A stretch of DNA of 64,000 nucleotides from Paucimonas lemoignei (GCA_900475325.1 LS483371.1:4650001-4714000), one strand, 5' to 3'; numbered from the stretch's first letter, positions 1 through 10,770 are shown. A program made the numbers and translations. The notes: generated by a model not told the origin, from the letters alone.

Positions 1-643
1 GGCGAATGGGCTTTTCGATTCTCTCTTGCGACATCCGCACGCTTTCTGCGGCCCCACGCTTGGGCTCGCGGATGAAAAACATGAACACCGCCAGTACCAG
101 ACCCGGCACCGCGGCAATAAAGAACGGAGCACGCCAGCTGTCAAACGCCTGGACCATCGCGCCGATGGTGAAGAAAGCCAGCAACAAACCCAGGGGCAAG
201 CCGAGCATGAAAATCCCCATGGCCCTGGCCCGCCGATGCGCCGGGAACAGATCACCGATGAGCGAATTGGCGGCCGGCGCATAACTGGCCTCGCCAATGC
301 CAACGCCCATGCGCACCAGCAGGAACGTCCAGAAGCTCCCCGCCAACCCGTTGATCGCCGTGAGTCCGCTCCACACTGCCAGCCCCCAGCCCATGATTTT
401 CTTGCGTGAGCCATTGTCAGCCATGCGCCCCAGTGGCAATCCGGCAATGGCGTACACCAGGGTGAACGCCGTACCGATGATGCCCAGCTGAAAATCGCTC
501 AGATGCCATTCCATGCGAATGGGTTCGATGATGATCGCGGGAATGGTCCGGTCGAAAAAGTTGAACAGATTGGCCAGAAACAGCAGAAACAGAACCCGCC
601 AGGCGTTCGAAGCCTGGGGGGAAGGTGTCGGTGAGCTGTGCAT
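1..643 (-). CDS. MFS transporter, Spinster-like (N-terminal part, cut by window edge)
   Basis: Reading the minus strand from an ATG at 643 gives an open frame that runs off the window start without a stop. An AGGAAG ribosome site lies just upstream. The visible 214 residues begin with a short polar stretch, then about six hydrophobic segments. Between TM2 and TM3 is a loop of the form G-R-M-A-D-N-G-S-R-K (near residues 74-83), the classic MFS motif A region, and G-x-G-E-A-S-Y-A-P-A-A follows in TM4, as in Spinster/ExuT-type permeases. It should be an inner-membrane secondary transporter. The substrate cannot be told, and the C-terminal half is outside the window. Confidence 0.85.
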   Translation of the reverse strand, partial: MHSSPTPSPQASNAWRVLFLLFLANLFNFFDRTIPAIIIEPIRMEWHLSDFQLGIIGTAFTLVYAIAGLPLGRMADNGSRKKIMGWGLAVWSGLTAINGLAGSFWTFLLVRMGVGIGEASYAPAANSLIGDLFPAHRRARAMGIFMLGLPLGLLLAFFTIGAMVQAFDSWRAPFFIAAVPGLVLAVFMFFIREPKRGAAESVRMSQERIEKPIR

Positions 644-1040
644 GTGAAGGCTTCCTGCTTTTATTGTTATGGGCAAACCACTGCCATCGCGAAGCAGGCT
701 AGGACGGCTTCCCGGATTTGTCGCGGGACATCATCGGCAGAAATGATTCGATATGTGGCTGGGCGCGACCTTCATGGCTATTCAAATTCCCACGACGGCC
801 TCGTAGAAGTTGTGGGGGGTTACGACGGCGACGAATGCAGTGGGTCTGACACACCGCATTTCGCAGCCTTCGGCAGCTCCTGCAACGGTCCGAATATAAC
901 TTTTAGTTATTGTGTTAATTCCAAATTGATTGGACCACCCACTCCATTATTACTGGCGCCATTTTTTCAGCTCCTATACTCACCCCGGTATTGCCACAGT
1001 TCTGGTGGCCAACCCTGGTATTGAACATATAGGGCTCGCT
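644..1040. other. Intergenic region between divergent MFS and c-di-GMP genes
   Basis: About 400 bases with no credible gene. It carries one half of a REP palindrome (846-885) and, at about 891-912, the stretch CGAATATAACTTTTAGTTAT. This contains the inverted repeat ATAAC-N5-GTTAT and shares 14 bases with a sequence upstream of nhaA (about 14342). An in-frame extension of the downstream GGDEF/EAL gene back to 930 is open but lacks a ribosome site. Confidence 0.6.
846..885 (+). repeat. REP half-element (class C, GCAGCCTTCGGCAGCTCC type)
   Basis: Single arm of the CTGACACACCGC...CGCAGCCTTCGGCAGCTCC element that occurs elsewhere in the window (14008, 14157, 43547, 58044). Only the right arm is present. 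The left side has instead a degenerate GGTTACGACGG sequence resembling the chimeric copy at 44828. Confidence 0.7.
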
Positions 1041-3278
1041 ATGGAATGGCTGGGTTTGCATCTGTTGTCCGGGCCACCGCCCGAGGGAATGCTGCTCCTC
1101 GACTGCATGCACAACATGTTTTTGATGGCTCTGTCGTACGGGGTCATCTGTGCCGCCTGTTTTGCGACGCTGGACATCGGCGAGCGCATCATTCATGTGG
1201 AAAACCAACGCAGCCGCCAACGCTGGCAGGTGCTGGGTGCGCTGTGCCTGGCTGGCGGCGTGTGGGCCATGCACTTCATCGGGATGCTCGCGTTTGAAAC
1301 GCCCATGCCGGTCCGCTATGACTTGCCGGTGACTGTGGCCTCACTGTTCATCGCGGCAGTCTCCGGCGCGTTCGCGATTCGCGCCATCAGCCAGGAGGTA
1401 CTCGGCCCTGGGCAATGGCTGCTCAGTGCGGTGGGCATTGGCCTGGGCGTCGGTGTCATGCATTACGTGGGCATGTCAGCCTTGCGCTCCCCTGCCATTC
1501 AGTATTACCAAACCGGTCCGTTTGGCCTGTCGATCCTGATGGCTGTGCTTTGCGGCGCAGTGTTTCTACTGCTGCCCGGTTATCTGCGCCAAGGCAGCGG
1601 CCCGTTCCACCAGATGCTCAAGTACGGGGCCAGCATGCTGCTGGGTGCCGGGTTGCTGGGCACCCACATGATGGGCATGTGGTCGCTGAACCTGGTGCTC
1701 CCGACCCATATACAGCTCCATTCGGCCGAGCCAGGTAATGGCATGCAGCTGGGGCTGACCATCGCGATCATTTCGTTTCTGATCATTGGCGGCAGCATCA
1801 GCGCGTCCATGGCCGACAAAAAGCTGCAGAGCAAGGAGCACGACCTGCGTCGGGTCAATGCACTGCTCAGCCAGCTGGATCAGGCGCGGGTCTCGCTGCA
1901 ACAGGTGGCGCATTACGATGCCTTGACCAACCTGATGAACCGCCGGGGTTTCAACCAGGTCTTTGCCGAAAAGCTCCTCGAACATGCCGCCAGCAACGGC
2001 ATGATGGCGGTGATGTTTCTCGACATCGATCACTTCAAACGCATCAATGACAGCCTCGGCCACGACGCCGGCGACGACCTGCTCAAAGCCATCGCCGACC
2101 GAATCCGCAGTGCAACCCGCGCCGACGACGTGGTGGCGCGGTTTGGCGGCGATGAATTCTGCATCCTGATCAGCCTGCACAGCTACGACGAAGCCGAGCA
2201 CCTGGCCAGCCGGATCATGTCGAAAATGAAGGAAGCCATTGCCCTGGCCGGAAGGCAGATGGTCATGACCACCAGCATCGGTATCAGCATCTACCCCCAG
2301 GACGGGCAGACCTGCGACGAGCTGCTCAAGCACGCAGACTTGGCGCTGTATCAATCCAAAGGTAACGGGCGCAATCGCCTGCACTTCTTCAGCCCCAACC
2401 TCAAAACCAAAGCCAGCCTGGAACTCCAACTGGAAGAAGAACTGCGTAACGCCTTGCTTGAAGATGCGCAGCTGCAGGTGTTTTACCAGCCCATTGTCGA
2501 CGTACGCACCGGCCAGGTCGCCAAGCTCGAAGCACTGGTGCGCTGGGAACATCCGATGCATGGTCTGCTGACACCGGACCGTTTCATCAGCATCGCGGAA
2601 ACCAACGGCCTGATTGCCGACCTGGACAACTGGGTGCTGCGCCGGGCCTGCCGGGATCTTGGCCTGCTCAGCGGCGACGGCCTGGAGAATCTGATCATTG
2701 CCGTCAACTGCTCGGCGCTGAACCTGGCCCGTGAAGACCTCATCGACGATATTCAAACCGCGCTCAGGGACGCCAATGTTCCCCCGCGACGGCTGGAGCT
2801 GGAGGTCACTGAAAACGCCTTGATGGGCAACATCAGCAACACCATCGGCCTGCTCAAGCAAATCCGCAGCCTGGGGGTGTCATTGTCTATCGACGACTTC
2901 GGCACCGGCTACTCATCGCTGGCCTACCTCAAGCGCCTGCCGCTGGATACGGTGAAAATCGACCGCTCATTCATCGTCGACATCCCAAGGTCGCCCCAGG
3001 ACATGGAGATCGTGCAGGCAATTATCGTCATGGCCCACACCCTGCACCTCAAAGTGGTGACCGAAGGAGTGGAAACCACGCAACAGAAAGAATTCCTGAC
3101 CCAGTACGGCTGCGATTACCTGCAGGGCTACTTGATCAGCAGGCCTCTGCCGCTGGACCAGGTGGTGTCGCTGGTCCAGAAACTCAACGCGCGCAAAACG
3201 ATCAGCCCACCCATCAGTGTGCCCGATACAGCGCATAACACAGGTCGCGGGGCATGGATCCAGGGCCCGGCGCGGTAA
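1041..3278 (+). CDS. MHYT-GGDEF-EAL membrane c-di-GMP turnover protein
   Basis: The 745-residue product has an N-terminal seven-helix MHYT sensor with three copies of the motif (MHFIGM at 77, MHYVGM at 140, HMMGM near 210). It is followed by a coiled linker, a GGDEF domain with an intact GGDEF signature at 369-373, and an EAL domain with EALVRWEHP at 497 and DDFGTGYSSL further on. Both catalytic signatures are intact, so it may both make and degrade cyclic di-GMP at the inner membrane. MHYT domains are proposed to sense O2, CO or NO through copper. The ATG at 1041 follows AGGG at 1031-1034; an upstream in-frame start at 930 has no ribosome site. Architecture matches P. aeruginosa MucR/NbdA; which ortholog it is cannot be told by eye. 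Confidence 0.93.
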   Translation: MEWLGLHLLSGPPPEGMLLLDCMHNMFLMALSYGVICAACFATLDIGERIIHVENQRSRQRWQVLGALCLAGGVWAMHFIGMLAFETPMPVRYDLPVTVASLFIAAVSGAFAIRAISQEVLGPGQWLLSAVGIGLGVGVMHYVGMSALRSPAIQYYQTGPFGLSILMAVLCGAVFLLLPGYLRQGSGPFHQMLKYGASMLLGAGLLGTHMMGMWSLNLVLPTHIQLHSAEPGNGMQLGLTIAIISFLIIGGSISASMADKKLQSKEHDLRRVNALLSQLDQARVSLQQVAHYDALTNLMNRRGFNQVFAEKLLEHAASNGMMAVMFLDIDHFKRINDSLGHDAGDDLLKAIADRIRSATRADDVVARFGGDEFCILISLHSYDEAEHLASRIMSKMKEAIALAGRQMVMTTSIGISIYPQDGQTCDELLKHADLALYQSKGNGRNRLHFFSPNLKTKASLELQLEEELRNALLEDAQLQVFYQPIVDVRTGQVAKLEALVRWEHPMHGLLTPDRFISIAETNGLIADLDNWVLRRACRDLGLLSGDGLENLIIAVNCSALNLAREDLIDDIQTALRDANVPPRRLELEVTENALMGNISNTIGLLKQIRSLGVSLSIDDFGTGYSSLAYLKRLPLDTVKIDRSFIVDIPRSPQDMEIVQAIIVMAHTLHLKVVTEGVETTQQKEFLTQYGCDYLQGYLISRPLPLDQVVSLVQKLNARKTISPPISVPDTAHNTGRGAWIQGPAR

Positions 3279-3300
3279 ATTAGAGGTGCATACGCATCCT

Positions 3301-3392
3301 TGTGGGAGCGAATTCATTCGCGAAGAGGTCAGTACATCCGATGGACATTCATCGCCCTCTCAAAAGCTTTCGCGAATGAATTCGCTCCCACA
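3301..3392. repeat. REPIN, class A
   Basis: Two inverted REP arms: TGTGGGAGCGAATTCATTCG at the left and its complement ending CTCCCACA at the right, separated by a non-palindromic spacer. It sits 22 bp past the stop of the GGDEF/EAL gene. Ten copies of this class occur in the window. Confidence 0.9.
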
Positions 3393-3538
3393 GGTTCGCG
3401 TGCTGTCTGCAGGAGCACTGGGCTGCGATCCACAGTGTTCAACTCAGCATCGGCGCACTGGGATATTTCGCTACCCGAGCGCTCGGGCAGTTACCGGACT
3501 ACCCACTCCAGCGGCATAAGCGCACCAAAAAAGACCAC

Positions 3539-3847
3539 TTATAAAGCAGGCGCCCTGTCCTGGACCAACACCCAAGGTGCCACTACCACCGCCCACAGTA
3601 CCGGATCGCGCTCCACCAGCTCCAGCGCCCGCGACTCAGCCACCTTGCCGACCTCCCCGCTAGCCAGCCAGGCGCTGACTTTGTCGGCCTTGTTTTCGGC
3701 AACGGCCTGCGCCACTTCGATCAAATCCAGAGCAGGCTCGACCCACAACAGGGCACCCCGTGCAAAGAACGGTTGCAACTCTGTCCAGGTAATAGATGCA
3801 GTTTCGCCGAGCAGTTTGGCATAGAGGGTGCTAGGTTCTTCGTTCAT
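3539..3847 (-). CDS. DUF2288 family protein
   Basis: 102-residue soluble protein starting MNEEPSTLYAKLLGETASIT and containing the conserved W-x-E-L-x-P-F-F-A-R-G-x-L-L-W-V block of DUF2288. The function of the family is unknown; it is found mostly in gamma-proteobacteria and cyanobacteria. The start at 3847 fits the family N-terminus; a 23-codon upstream extension to 3916 is hydrophobic and not family-like. It is a single gene, convergent with the GGDEF/EAL gene and divergent from braC. Confidence 0.85.
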   Translation of the reverse strand: MNEEPSTLYAKLLGETASITWTELQPFFARGALLWVEPALDLIEVAQAVAENKADKVSAWLASGEVGKVAESRALELVERDPVLWAVVVAPWVLVQDRAPAL

Positions 3848-4169
3848 GGGTTTCACCAAATGGAAAATCGGCGCAAATGATAACGCCGTGCACCCTTCAG
3901 ACAAACCCAGATACAAGTAAATGAATGCAAGGAAGATCAGGAAAACCAGGGGTTTAGAGGTCGATGCGACAGGTCGAACCGCATGATTCTGTATCTTTCT
4001 TTCATTTAAGCGACATCAACTGATATTGCCCCCTGCAGCCAGCTTTTCAAGCCAGCAACCGGCGCTCTAAACTGTTCCGGTACAGTTGCCAGGGGGTGAT
4101 CGGGGTTCAATCCGGTCCTGCGGCGTTGGCATCAGGATTATAAAAACTAAAACACAAGAGTGGAGCATC
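3848..4169. other. Intergenic / leader region of braC
   Basis: About 320 bases between divergent DUF2288 and braC genes, with no credible ORF. An AT-rich stretch (ATTATAAAAACTAAAAC) lies just before the braC ribosome site. I could not pick a convincing -35/-10 pair or operator. Confidence 0.4.
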
Positions 4170-5294
4170 ATGACTAAGGGTACCAAGAAGCTTTCCAAGC
4201 TGTTTGCCGCATTGGTTATGGCGGGGGTTGCCAGCCATTCGTTCGCAGCAGATACCATCAAGATCGGCATCGCAGGTCCTAAAACCGGCCCGGTAGCCGA
4301 ATACGGCACCATGCAGTTCAATGGCGCGAAAATGGCTATCGAGCAGATCAACGCCAAAGGCGGCGTCGACGGCAAGAAGCTCGAAGCTGTTGAATACGAT
4401 GACGTCTGTGAACCGAAACAGGCCGTGGCTGTTGCCAACAAAGTGGTCAACGACGGTGTCAAGTTCGTGATTGGTCACCTGTGCTCCAGCTCCACTCAAC
4501 CGGCTTCGGACATCTACGAAGACGAAGGCATCATCATGATCACTCCGGCTGCAACCAGCCCGGAAATCACGGCTCGTGGCTACAAGCTGGTGTTCCGCAC
4601 CATCGGTCTGGACAGCGCCCAGGGCCCGGCAGCTGGCAACTACATCGCCAGCGTCATCAAACCTAAAAACGTAGCCGTCATCCACGACAAGCAGCAGTAC
4701 GGTGAAGGCATCGCCACCGCCGTCAAGCAGACGCTGGAAGGCAAAGGCATCAAGGTTGCTCTGTTCGAAGGCATCAATGCCGGCGACAAAGACTTCTCTT
4801 CGCTGATCGCCAAGCTCAAGCAAGCCAACGTCGACTTCGTCTACTACGGCGGCTACCACCCTGAGCTGGGCCAGATCCTGCGCCAGTCCAAGGAAAAAGG
4901 CCTGAACGCCAAGTTCATGGGCCCTGAAGGCGTCGGCAACGACTCCATCTCGCAAATCGCCGGTGATGCTTCCGAAGGCCTGCTGGTTACCCTGCCGAAA
5001 TCTTTCGACCAGGACCCAAGCAACCAGGCGCTGACCAAGGCATTCCAGGACAAGAAGCAGGATCCGAGCGGTCCGTTCGTGTACCCGGCCTACTCCGCCG
5101 TTCAAGTTGTGGCTGACGGCATCGCTGCTGCCAAGTCCGAAGACACCGCCAAAGTGGCAGCCGCCATCCACGCCGGTACCTTCAAGACTCCGATGGGCGA
5201 TCTGAGCTACGACGAAAAAGGCGACCTGAAAAACTTCCAGTTCGTGGTTTACGAGTGGCACTTCGGCAAGCCGAAGACTGAAGCCGCCAAGTAA
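4170..5294 (+). CDS. braC: Branched-chain amino acid ABC transporter, periplasmic binding protein
   Basis: 374 residues. The signal peptide is basic (MTKGTKKLSK) then hydrophobic, with the likely cut at SHSFA-A (about residue 26). The mature part begins DTIKIGIAGPKTGPVAEYG, typical of LivJ/LivK/BraC type-I periplasmic binding proteins for Leu/Ile/Val (and Ala/Thr in Pseudomonas). The ATG at 4170 follows TGGAG. First gene of braCDEFG. A strong hairpin terminator after the stop (5314-5346) and a 212-bp gap to braD fit the usual pattern in which the binding protein is made in excess over the membrane genes. Confidence 0.96.
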   Translation: MTKGTKKLSKLFAALVMAGVASHSFAADTIKIGIAGPKTGPVAEYGTMQFNGAKMAIEQINAKGGVDGKKLEAVEYDDVCEPKQAVAVANKVVNDGVKFVIGHLCSSSTQPASDIYEDEGIIMITPAATSPEITARGYKLVFRTIGLDSAQGPAAGNYIASVIKPKNVAVIHDKQQYGEGIATAVKQTLEGKGIKVALFEGINAGDKDFSSLIAKLKQANVDFVYYGGYHPELGQILRQSKEKGLNAKFMGPEGVGNDSISQIAGDASEGLLVTLPKSFDQDPSNQALTKAFQDKKQDPSGPFVYPAYSAVQVVADGIAAAKSEDTAKVAAAIHAGTFKTPMGDLSYDEKGDLKNFQFVVYEWHFGKPKTEAAK

Positions 5295-5313
5295 ACAGCT
5301 GGCGTTGACAACC

Positions 5314-5346
5314 AAAGCCCACTGCATCCGCAGTGGGCTTTGTTTT
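5314..5346 (+). terminator. Rho-independent terminator after braC
   Basis: AAAGCCCACTGC and GCAGTGGGCTTT form a perfect 12-bp stem with a 4-base loop, followed by TGTTTT. It should end or attenuate transcription between braC and braDEFG. Confidence 0.9.
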
Positions 5347-5506
5347 ACGAATGACGGTCCGTTCCGTTACCCCGGAAACGTGACCCCCTGAAAATCTTAA
5401 AACCGTTACCAGCGGTTCGTTGGCGGCGTCATTGGCAACGCATCGAATAGAATGCGAACCCGGCGCAAGCCAGAGAAATGCAGAGCAGGTTTTTAGGAGC
5501 GCGGTA

Positions 5507-6426
5507 ATGCCCGAGTTTTTCCACTACATGCAGCAACTGGTCAATGGCCTCACCATTGGCAGTACGTATGCATTGATCGCCATCGGCTACACGATGGTGT
5601 ACGGCATCATTGGAATGATCAACTTCGCTCACGGCGAGGTGTACATGATCGGTTCCTATGTTGCGTTCATGGCCCTGGCCGGTCTGGCCATGATGGGTAT
5701 CCACAGCCTGCCGCTGTTGATGATTGTCGCCTTCGCCGCCACGATCATCGTGACCAGTGCCTACGGGTACAGCATTGAACGGCTTGCCTATCGTCCGTTG
5801 CGTAACAGCAACCGCCTGATTCCACTGATTTCTGCGATCGGCATGTCGATCTTTCTGCAGAACGCAGTCCAGCTTTCCCAGGGTTCCGGCAACTTTGCCA
5901 TCCCCAATCTGCTCCCCGGCAGCTTTTCGTTCGGCCCGGGCGGTTCAGAAGAAGTGCTGATCTCCTACATGCAGGTGGTGGTGTTCGTCGTCACGCTGCT
6001 GGCCATGACTGGCCTGACCTTGTTCATCTCCCGCTCGCGAATGGGCCGCGCCTGCCGCGCCTGCGCCGAGGACATGAAAATGGCCAACCTGCTGGGCATC
6101 AACACCAACACCATCATTGCCCTGACCTTCGTCGTCGGCGCAGCACTGGCGGCCGTCGCCGCGGTGCTGTTGAGCATGCAATACGGTGTGATCAACCCGA
6201 GCGCCGGTTTCCTCGTCGGCCTCAAAGCGTTTACCGCCGCTGTGCTGGGTGGCATCGGCTCGATCCCCGGCGCCATGCTGGGCGGTCTGGTGCTGGGCGT
6301 CGCTGAAGCCTTCGGCGCCGATATCTTTGGTGATCAATACAAGGACGTGGTGGCCTTCGGCTTGCTGGTTCTCGTTCTGCTGTTCCGGCCGACCGGTATC
6401 CTGGGCCGTCCTGAGGTTGAGAAAGT

Positions 6427-6430
<4 letters not shown>
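5507..6430 (+). CDS. braD: Branched-chain amino acid ABC transporter permease LivH/BraD
   Basis: 307 residues with about eight hydrophobic segments and the LivH hallmarks [21 protein letters not shown] near the N-terminus and [13 protein letters not shown] near residue 250. It pairs with BraE to form the inner-membrane channel. The ATG at 5507 follows TAGGAG; an in-frame extension upstream to 5420 is not family-like. Its end overlaps the braE start by four bases (ATGA), indicating translational coupling. Confidence 0.95.
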
Positions 6431-7676
<1,246 letters not shown>

Positions 7677-7680
<4 letters not shown>

Positions 7681-8444
7681 GCCGGCCGATCCTGGAAGTC
7701 AGCGGCCTGAGCATGCGCTTTGGCGGGCTGCTGGCGGTCAACGGCGTAGGCCTGACCGTCAATGAGAAACAAGTCGTGTCGATGATCGGCCCCAACGGCG
7801 CTGGCAAGACCACGGTGTTCAACTGCCTGACCGGTTTCTACAAACCGTCTGCCGGCACGATCCTGCTGGACGGCGAGCCGATCCAGGGCCTGGCCGGACA
7901 CCAGATTGCCCGTAAAGGTGTGGTGCGTACGTTTCAGAACGTGCGCCTGTTCAAGGAAATGACCGCGCTGGAAAACCTCCTGGTTGCCCAGCATCGGCAC
8001 TTGAATACCAATTTCTTCGCAGGCCTGTTCCGCACTCCGTCGTTTCGGCGCAGTGAGCGCGAAGCCATGGACTACGCCGAACACTGGCTCGAAGCCGTGA
8101 ACCTCAAGGAATTCGCCAACCGTACCGCAGGCACGTTGGCGTACGGTCAGCAGCGTCGCCTGGAAATCGCCCGCTGCATGATGACCCGGCCACGCATCCT
8201 GATGCTCGACGAACCGGCTGCGGGCCTGAACCCCAAGGAAACCGAAGACCTCAAGGCGCTGATCGGCGTGCTGCGCAACGAGCACAACGCGACCGTTCTG
8301 CTCATCGAGCACGACATGAAACTGGTGATGAGCATTTCCGACCACATTGTGGTGATCAACCAGGGCACGCCGCTGGCTGATGGCACGCCAGAACAGATCC
8401 GCGACAATCCTGAAGTGATCAAAGCCTACCTGGGGGAAGCGTAA
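7677..8444 (+). CDS. braF: Branched-chain amino acid ABC transporter ATPase LivG/BraF
   Basis: 255 residues. Walker A is GPNGAGKT at 38-45. The LivG-type signature is [11 protein letters not shown] rather than the usual LSGGQ, as in the family. Walker B is [13 protein letters not shown], followed by the H-loop region IEHDMKLVM. Cytoplasmic ATPase acting with BraG. The start overlaps the braE stop, and its own stop directly abuts the braG ATG. Confidence 0.96.
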
Positions 8445-9146
8445 ATGCTGCAATTCGAAAACGTTTCCACCTTCTACGGCAAGATTCAGGCGCTGCACGG
8501 CGTCAACGTCGACGTCCGCCAGGGCGAGATCGTGACCTTGATCGGTGCCAACGGCGCCGGTAAATCCACGCTGCTGATGACCTTGTGCGGTTCACCCCGC
8601 GCCCACAGCGGCAGCATCCGCTACATGGGCGAAGAGCTGGTCGGCCTGGACTCCTCGGTGATCATGCGCAAAAGCATCGCGGTGGTGCCTGAGGGCCGTC
8701 GTGTGTTCGCCCGCCTGACCGTGGAAGAAAACCTCGCCATGGGCGGCTTCTTCACCGAAAAAGGTGACTATCAGGAGCAGATGGACAAGGTGCTGTACCT
8801 GTTCCCGCGCCTGAAGGAGCGCTTCAATCAGCGCGGCGGCACCATGTCCGGCGGCGAACAGCAGATGCTTGCCATTGGCCGCGCGCTGATGAGCAAACCC
8901 AAGCTGCTGTTGCTGGACGAACCTTCACTGGGCCTGGCGCCGATCATCATCCAGCAGATTTTCGAGATCGTCGAACAGCTGCGCCGTGATGGCGTCACCG
9001 TCTTCCTGGTAGAGCAGAACGCCAACCAGGCCTTGAAGATCGCGGACCGTGCCTATGTGCTGGAAAACGGTCGCGTGGTCATGCAGGGCACCGGTGAAGA
9101 ATTGCTGGTAGACCCGAAAGTTCGTGATGCCTACCTGGGTGGTTAA
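8445..9146 (+). CDS. braG: Branched-chain amino acid ABC transporter ATPase LivF/BraG
   Basis: 233 residues. Walker A is GANGAGKS at 34-41, the signature is MSGGEQQMLAIGRALM, Walker B is LLLLDEPSLGLAP, and the H-loop is VEQNANQALK, all typical of LivF. Last gene of the bra operon; the ATG starts on the base after the braF stop. A strong terminator follows at 9162. Confidence 0.96.
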   Translation: MLQFENVSTFYGKIQALHGVNVDVRQGEIVTLIGANGAGKSTLLMTLCGSPRAHSGSIRYMGEELVGLDSSVIMRKSIAVVPEGRRVFARLTVEENLAMGGFFTEKGDYQEQMDKVLYLFPRLKERFNQRGGTMSGGEQQMLAIGRALMSKPKLLLLDEPSLGLAPIIIQQIFEIVEQLRRDGVTVFLVEQNANQALKIADRAYVLENGRVVMQGTGEELLVDPKVRDAYLGG

Positions 9147-9161
9147 TACGCCCGCATAATG

Positions 9162-9187
9162 AAAAACGGCCTGCGGGCCGTTTTTTT
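9162..9187 (+). terminator. Rho-independent terminator of the bra operon
   Basis: AAAAACGGCC-TGC-GGGCCGTTTTTTT: G/C stem with a short loop and a run of seven T, 15 bp after the braG stop. Confidence 0.92.
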
Positions 9188-9216
9188 ATGGAAGCAGACC
9201 AGCTGACACGAGACCC

Positions 9217-9710
9217 GTGGGAGCGAATTTATTCGCGAAGAGGCCGGTACATCCGACGCATTTCCATCGGCCTTGAGAGTGCCTTCGCGAATGAATTCGC
9301 TCCCACAGGTGCTGAGTCCACCCAACCCATCGAGTGCGCAGCAAAAGGGTGCCAGGCAGATACAGAATCCCCAAAGACGATCACCGCCCCGTGGGAGCGA
9401 ATTCATTCGCGAAGAGGCCGGTACATCCGACGCATTTCCATCGGCCTTGAGAGTGCCTTCGCGAATGAATTCGCTCCCACAGGTGCTGAGTCCACCCAAC
9501 CCATCGAGTGCCCAGCAGAAGAGACAGGCAGATACAGAATCCCCAAAGAAGATCACCGCCCCGTGGGAGCGAATTCATTCGCGAAGAGGCTGGTACATCC
9601 GACGCATTTCCATCGGCCTTGAGAGTGCCTTCGCGAATGAATTCGCCCCCACAGGTGCTGAGTCCACCCAACCCATCGAGTGCCCGGCATAAAGGGCCAG
9701 GCAGACATAG
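9217..9710. repeat. Tandem array of three class A REPINs (about 173-bp unit)
   Basis: Three REPINs at 9217-9306, 9391-9480 and 9563-9652 are in the same orientation with periods of 174 and 172 bp. The whole unit is repeated, including the spacer between arms (GGTACATCCGACGCATTTCC) and a downstream flank (GTGCTGAGTCCACCCAACCC ... CCCCAAAGA). The first copy has TTTATTCG instead of TTCATTCG; the third has GCCCCCAC in place of GCTCCCAC. This fills the 590-bp gap between braG and the LysR gene; no ORF here is credible. Confidence 0.93.
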
Positions 9711-9737
9711 ATCCGCCACATAAGCGCCGCCGTCAAT

Positions 9738-10661
9738 TCAATCCTCAACCACCCCCAACCGCTCCAACGCTGCCGTACTGCGCTCGAACCAGCCAATCAG
9801 GTAATTCGCCAGTACCTGCATACGCTTGGGCAATTCCCCCTCGTAAGGGTGGACCAGAAACAGCGGCGAGGTACTGGTCTGGTAGTCGCGTAGCAGCCAG
9901 TGCAAACGGCCATCGTTGATCTCGGCATGCACCATGTACGACGGCAACCGAGCGATTCCGGCGCCCACCAGCGCGGCCTTTTTCAACAACCCATAGTGGT
10001 TGCTGGCAAAGGTGCCGTTGACCTGCACACGGGTCAGGTCGTGATTCTGGTGATAAAGCCACTCGTTGCGCCCGCTGTAGTGGCTGTTGAGCAAACACTG
10101 GTGGCTACTCAGTTCCTGAGGCGTCCTCGGATGACCAGACTGGTCCAGGTAGGCGCTGCTGGCACAGGTCAACTCCTGCATGGCGAGCAAGGGCTTGGCA
10201 ATCAGTCGCTCATCGCTATCTACATATGAGCGGATCGCCAGATCAAAACCATCTCGGCGCAGGTCACGGAAATTATTGTTGAGCTCAAGCTCGATCCTGA
10301 CCTGCGGGTGCAGCGCGGAGAACTCCATCAGCAGGCCATCGAAAAAGGTTTCGCCCAGCGACACCGGCGCCGTCAGCCGAACCTCCCCGACCATTTCGTC
10401 GCGCATGAGGGCGACGATGTTGCGCGCCCGCGACATGCTGACCAACAACTGCTGACCCTGAGGCAGCAAGGCCGCACCCGCCGAGGTGAGGTTCAGACTG
10501 CGGGTGCTGCGGTGCATCAACATCACCCCGTAGTTTTCTTCCAGATTGCTCATGCGCTTGGACAGGTAGCCCTTACTGCAGCCCAGACGTCGTGCCGCAG
10601 CGGTGAAACTGCCCGCGTCGATCAGTACTGCGAAGGCTGCCAGGTCATCGATCTCGCTCAC
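9738..10661 (-). CDS. LysR-family transcriptional regulator
   Basis: 307 residues. The N-terminal winged HTH (about residues 4-60) contains F-T-A-A-A-R-R-L-G-C-S-K-G-Y-L-S-K-R at 19-36, then a LysR substrate-binding domain of the CrgA-like subgroup. The GTG at 10661 is chosen because AAGGAAAC precedes it; an in-frame ATG 14 codons upstream has no site and would lengthen the protein beyond family norms. It is divergent from the SDR gene at 10771 with 109 bp between, the usual LysR layout, so it probably controls that gene. Inducer unknown. Confidence 0.9.
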   Translation of the reverse strand: MSEIDDLAAFAVLIDAGSFTAAARRLGCSKGYLSKRMSNLEENYGVMLMHRSTRSLNLTSAGAALLPQGQQLLVSMSRARNIVALMRDEMVGEVRLTAPVSLGETFFDGLLMEFSALHPQVRIELELNNNFRDLRRDGFDLAIRSYVDSDERLIAKPLLAMQELTCASSAYLDQSGHPRTPQELSSHQCLLNSHYSGRNEWLYHQNHDLTRVQVNGTFASNHYGLLKKAALVGAGIARLPSYMVHAEINDGRLHWLLRDYQTSTSPLFLVHPYEGELPKRMQVLANYLIGWFERSTAALERLGVVED

Positions 10662-10688
10662 GATTGTTTCCTTATGAGAACCAAAGGT

Positions 10689-10700
10689 TGCCAATTGGCA
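10689..10700. promoter_or_regulatory. Perfect palindrome in the LysR/SDR divergent promoter region
   Basis: TGCCAATTGGCA is a 12-bp perfect palindrome 28 bp upstream of the LysR start and 70 bp upstream of the SDR start. Position and symmetry suggest an operator; it does not exactly fit the T-N11-A LysR box, so the assignment is inferred from location. Confidence 0.45.
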
Positions 10701-10770
10701 CACTTATCGAGCGCAAACGGCGACCCTACACTGCTCCCTCAACTCTCTTGAAGAACTTTGGAGCAGCACA

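Noticed and set aside
638..1024. 128-codon frame upstream of the GGDEF/EAL gene
   Set aside because: Composed of REP sequence and promoter-like AT-rich DNA; overlaps the MFS start; no ribosome site.
1566..2861. 431-codon open frame on the minus strand
   Set aside because: It lies fully opposite the GGDEF/EAL gene, has no family motifs and reflects GC-rich codon shadow.
3300..3824. 174-codon frame covering a REPIN
   Set aside because: Translation of REP palindromes and of the antisense of DUF2288.
4107..5327. 406-codon minus-strand frame
   Set aside because: Antisense shadow of braC, low-complexity V/D/H composition, no ribosome site.
9217..9710. Possible CRISPR array from regular repeats
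   Set aside because: Repeats are long inverted REP pairs at about 173 bp with repeated (not unique) spacers, and no cas genes are present.
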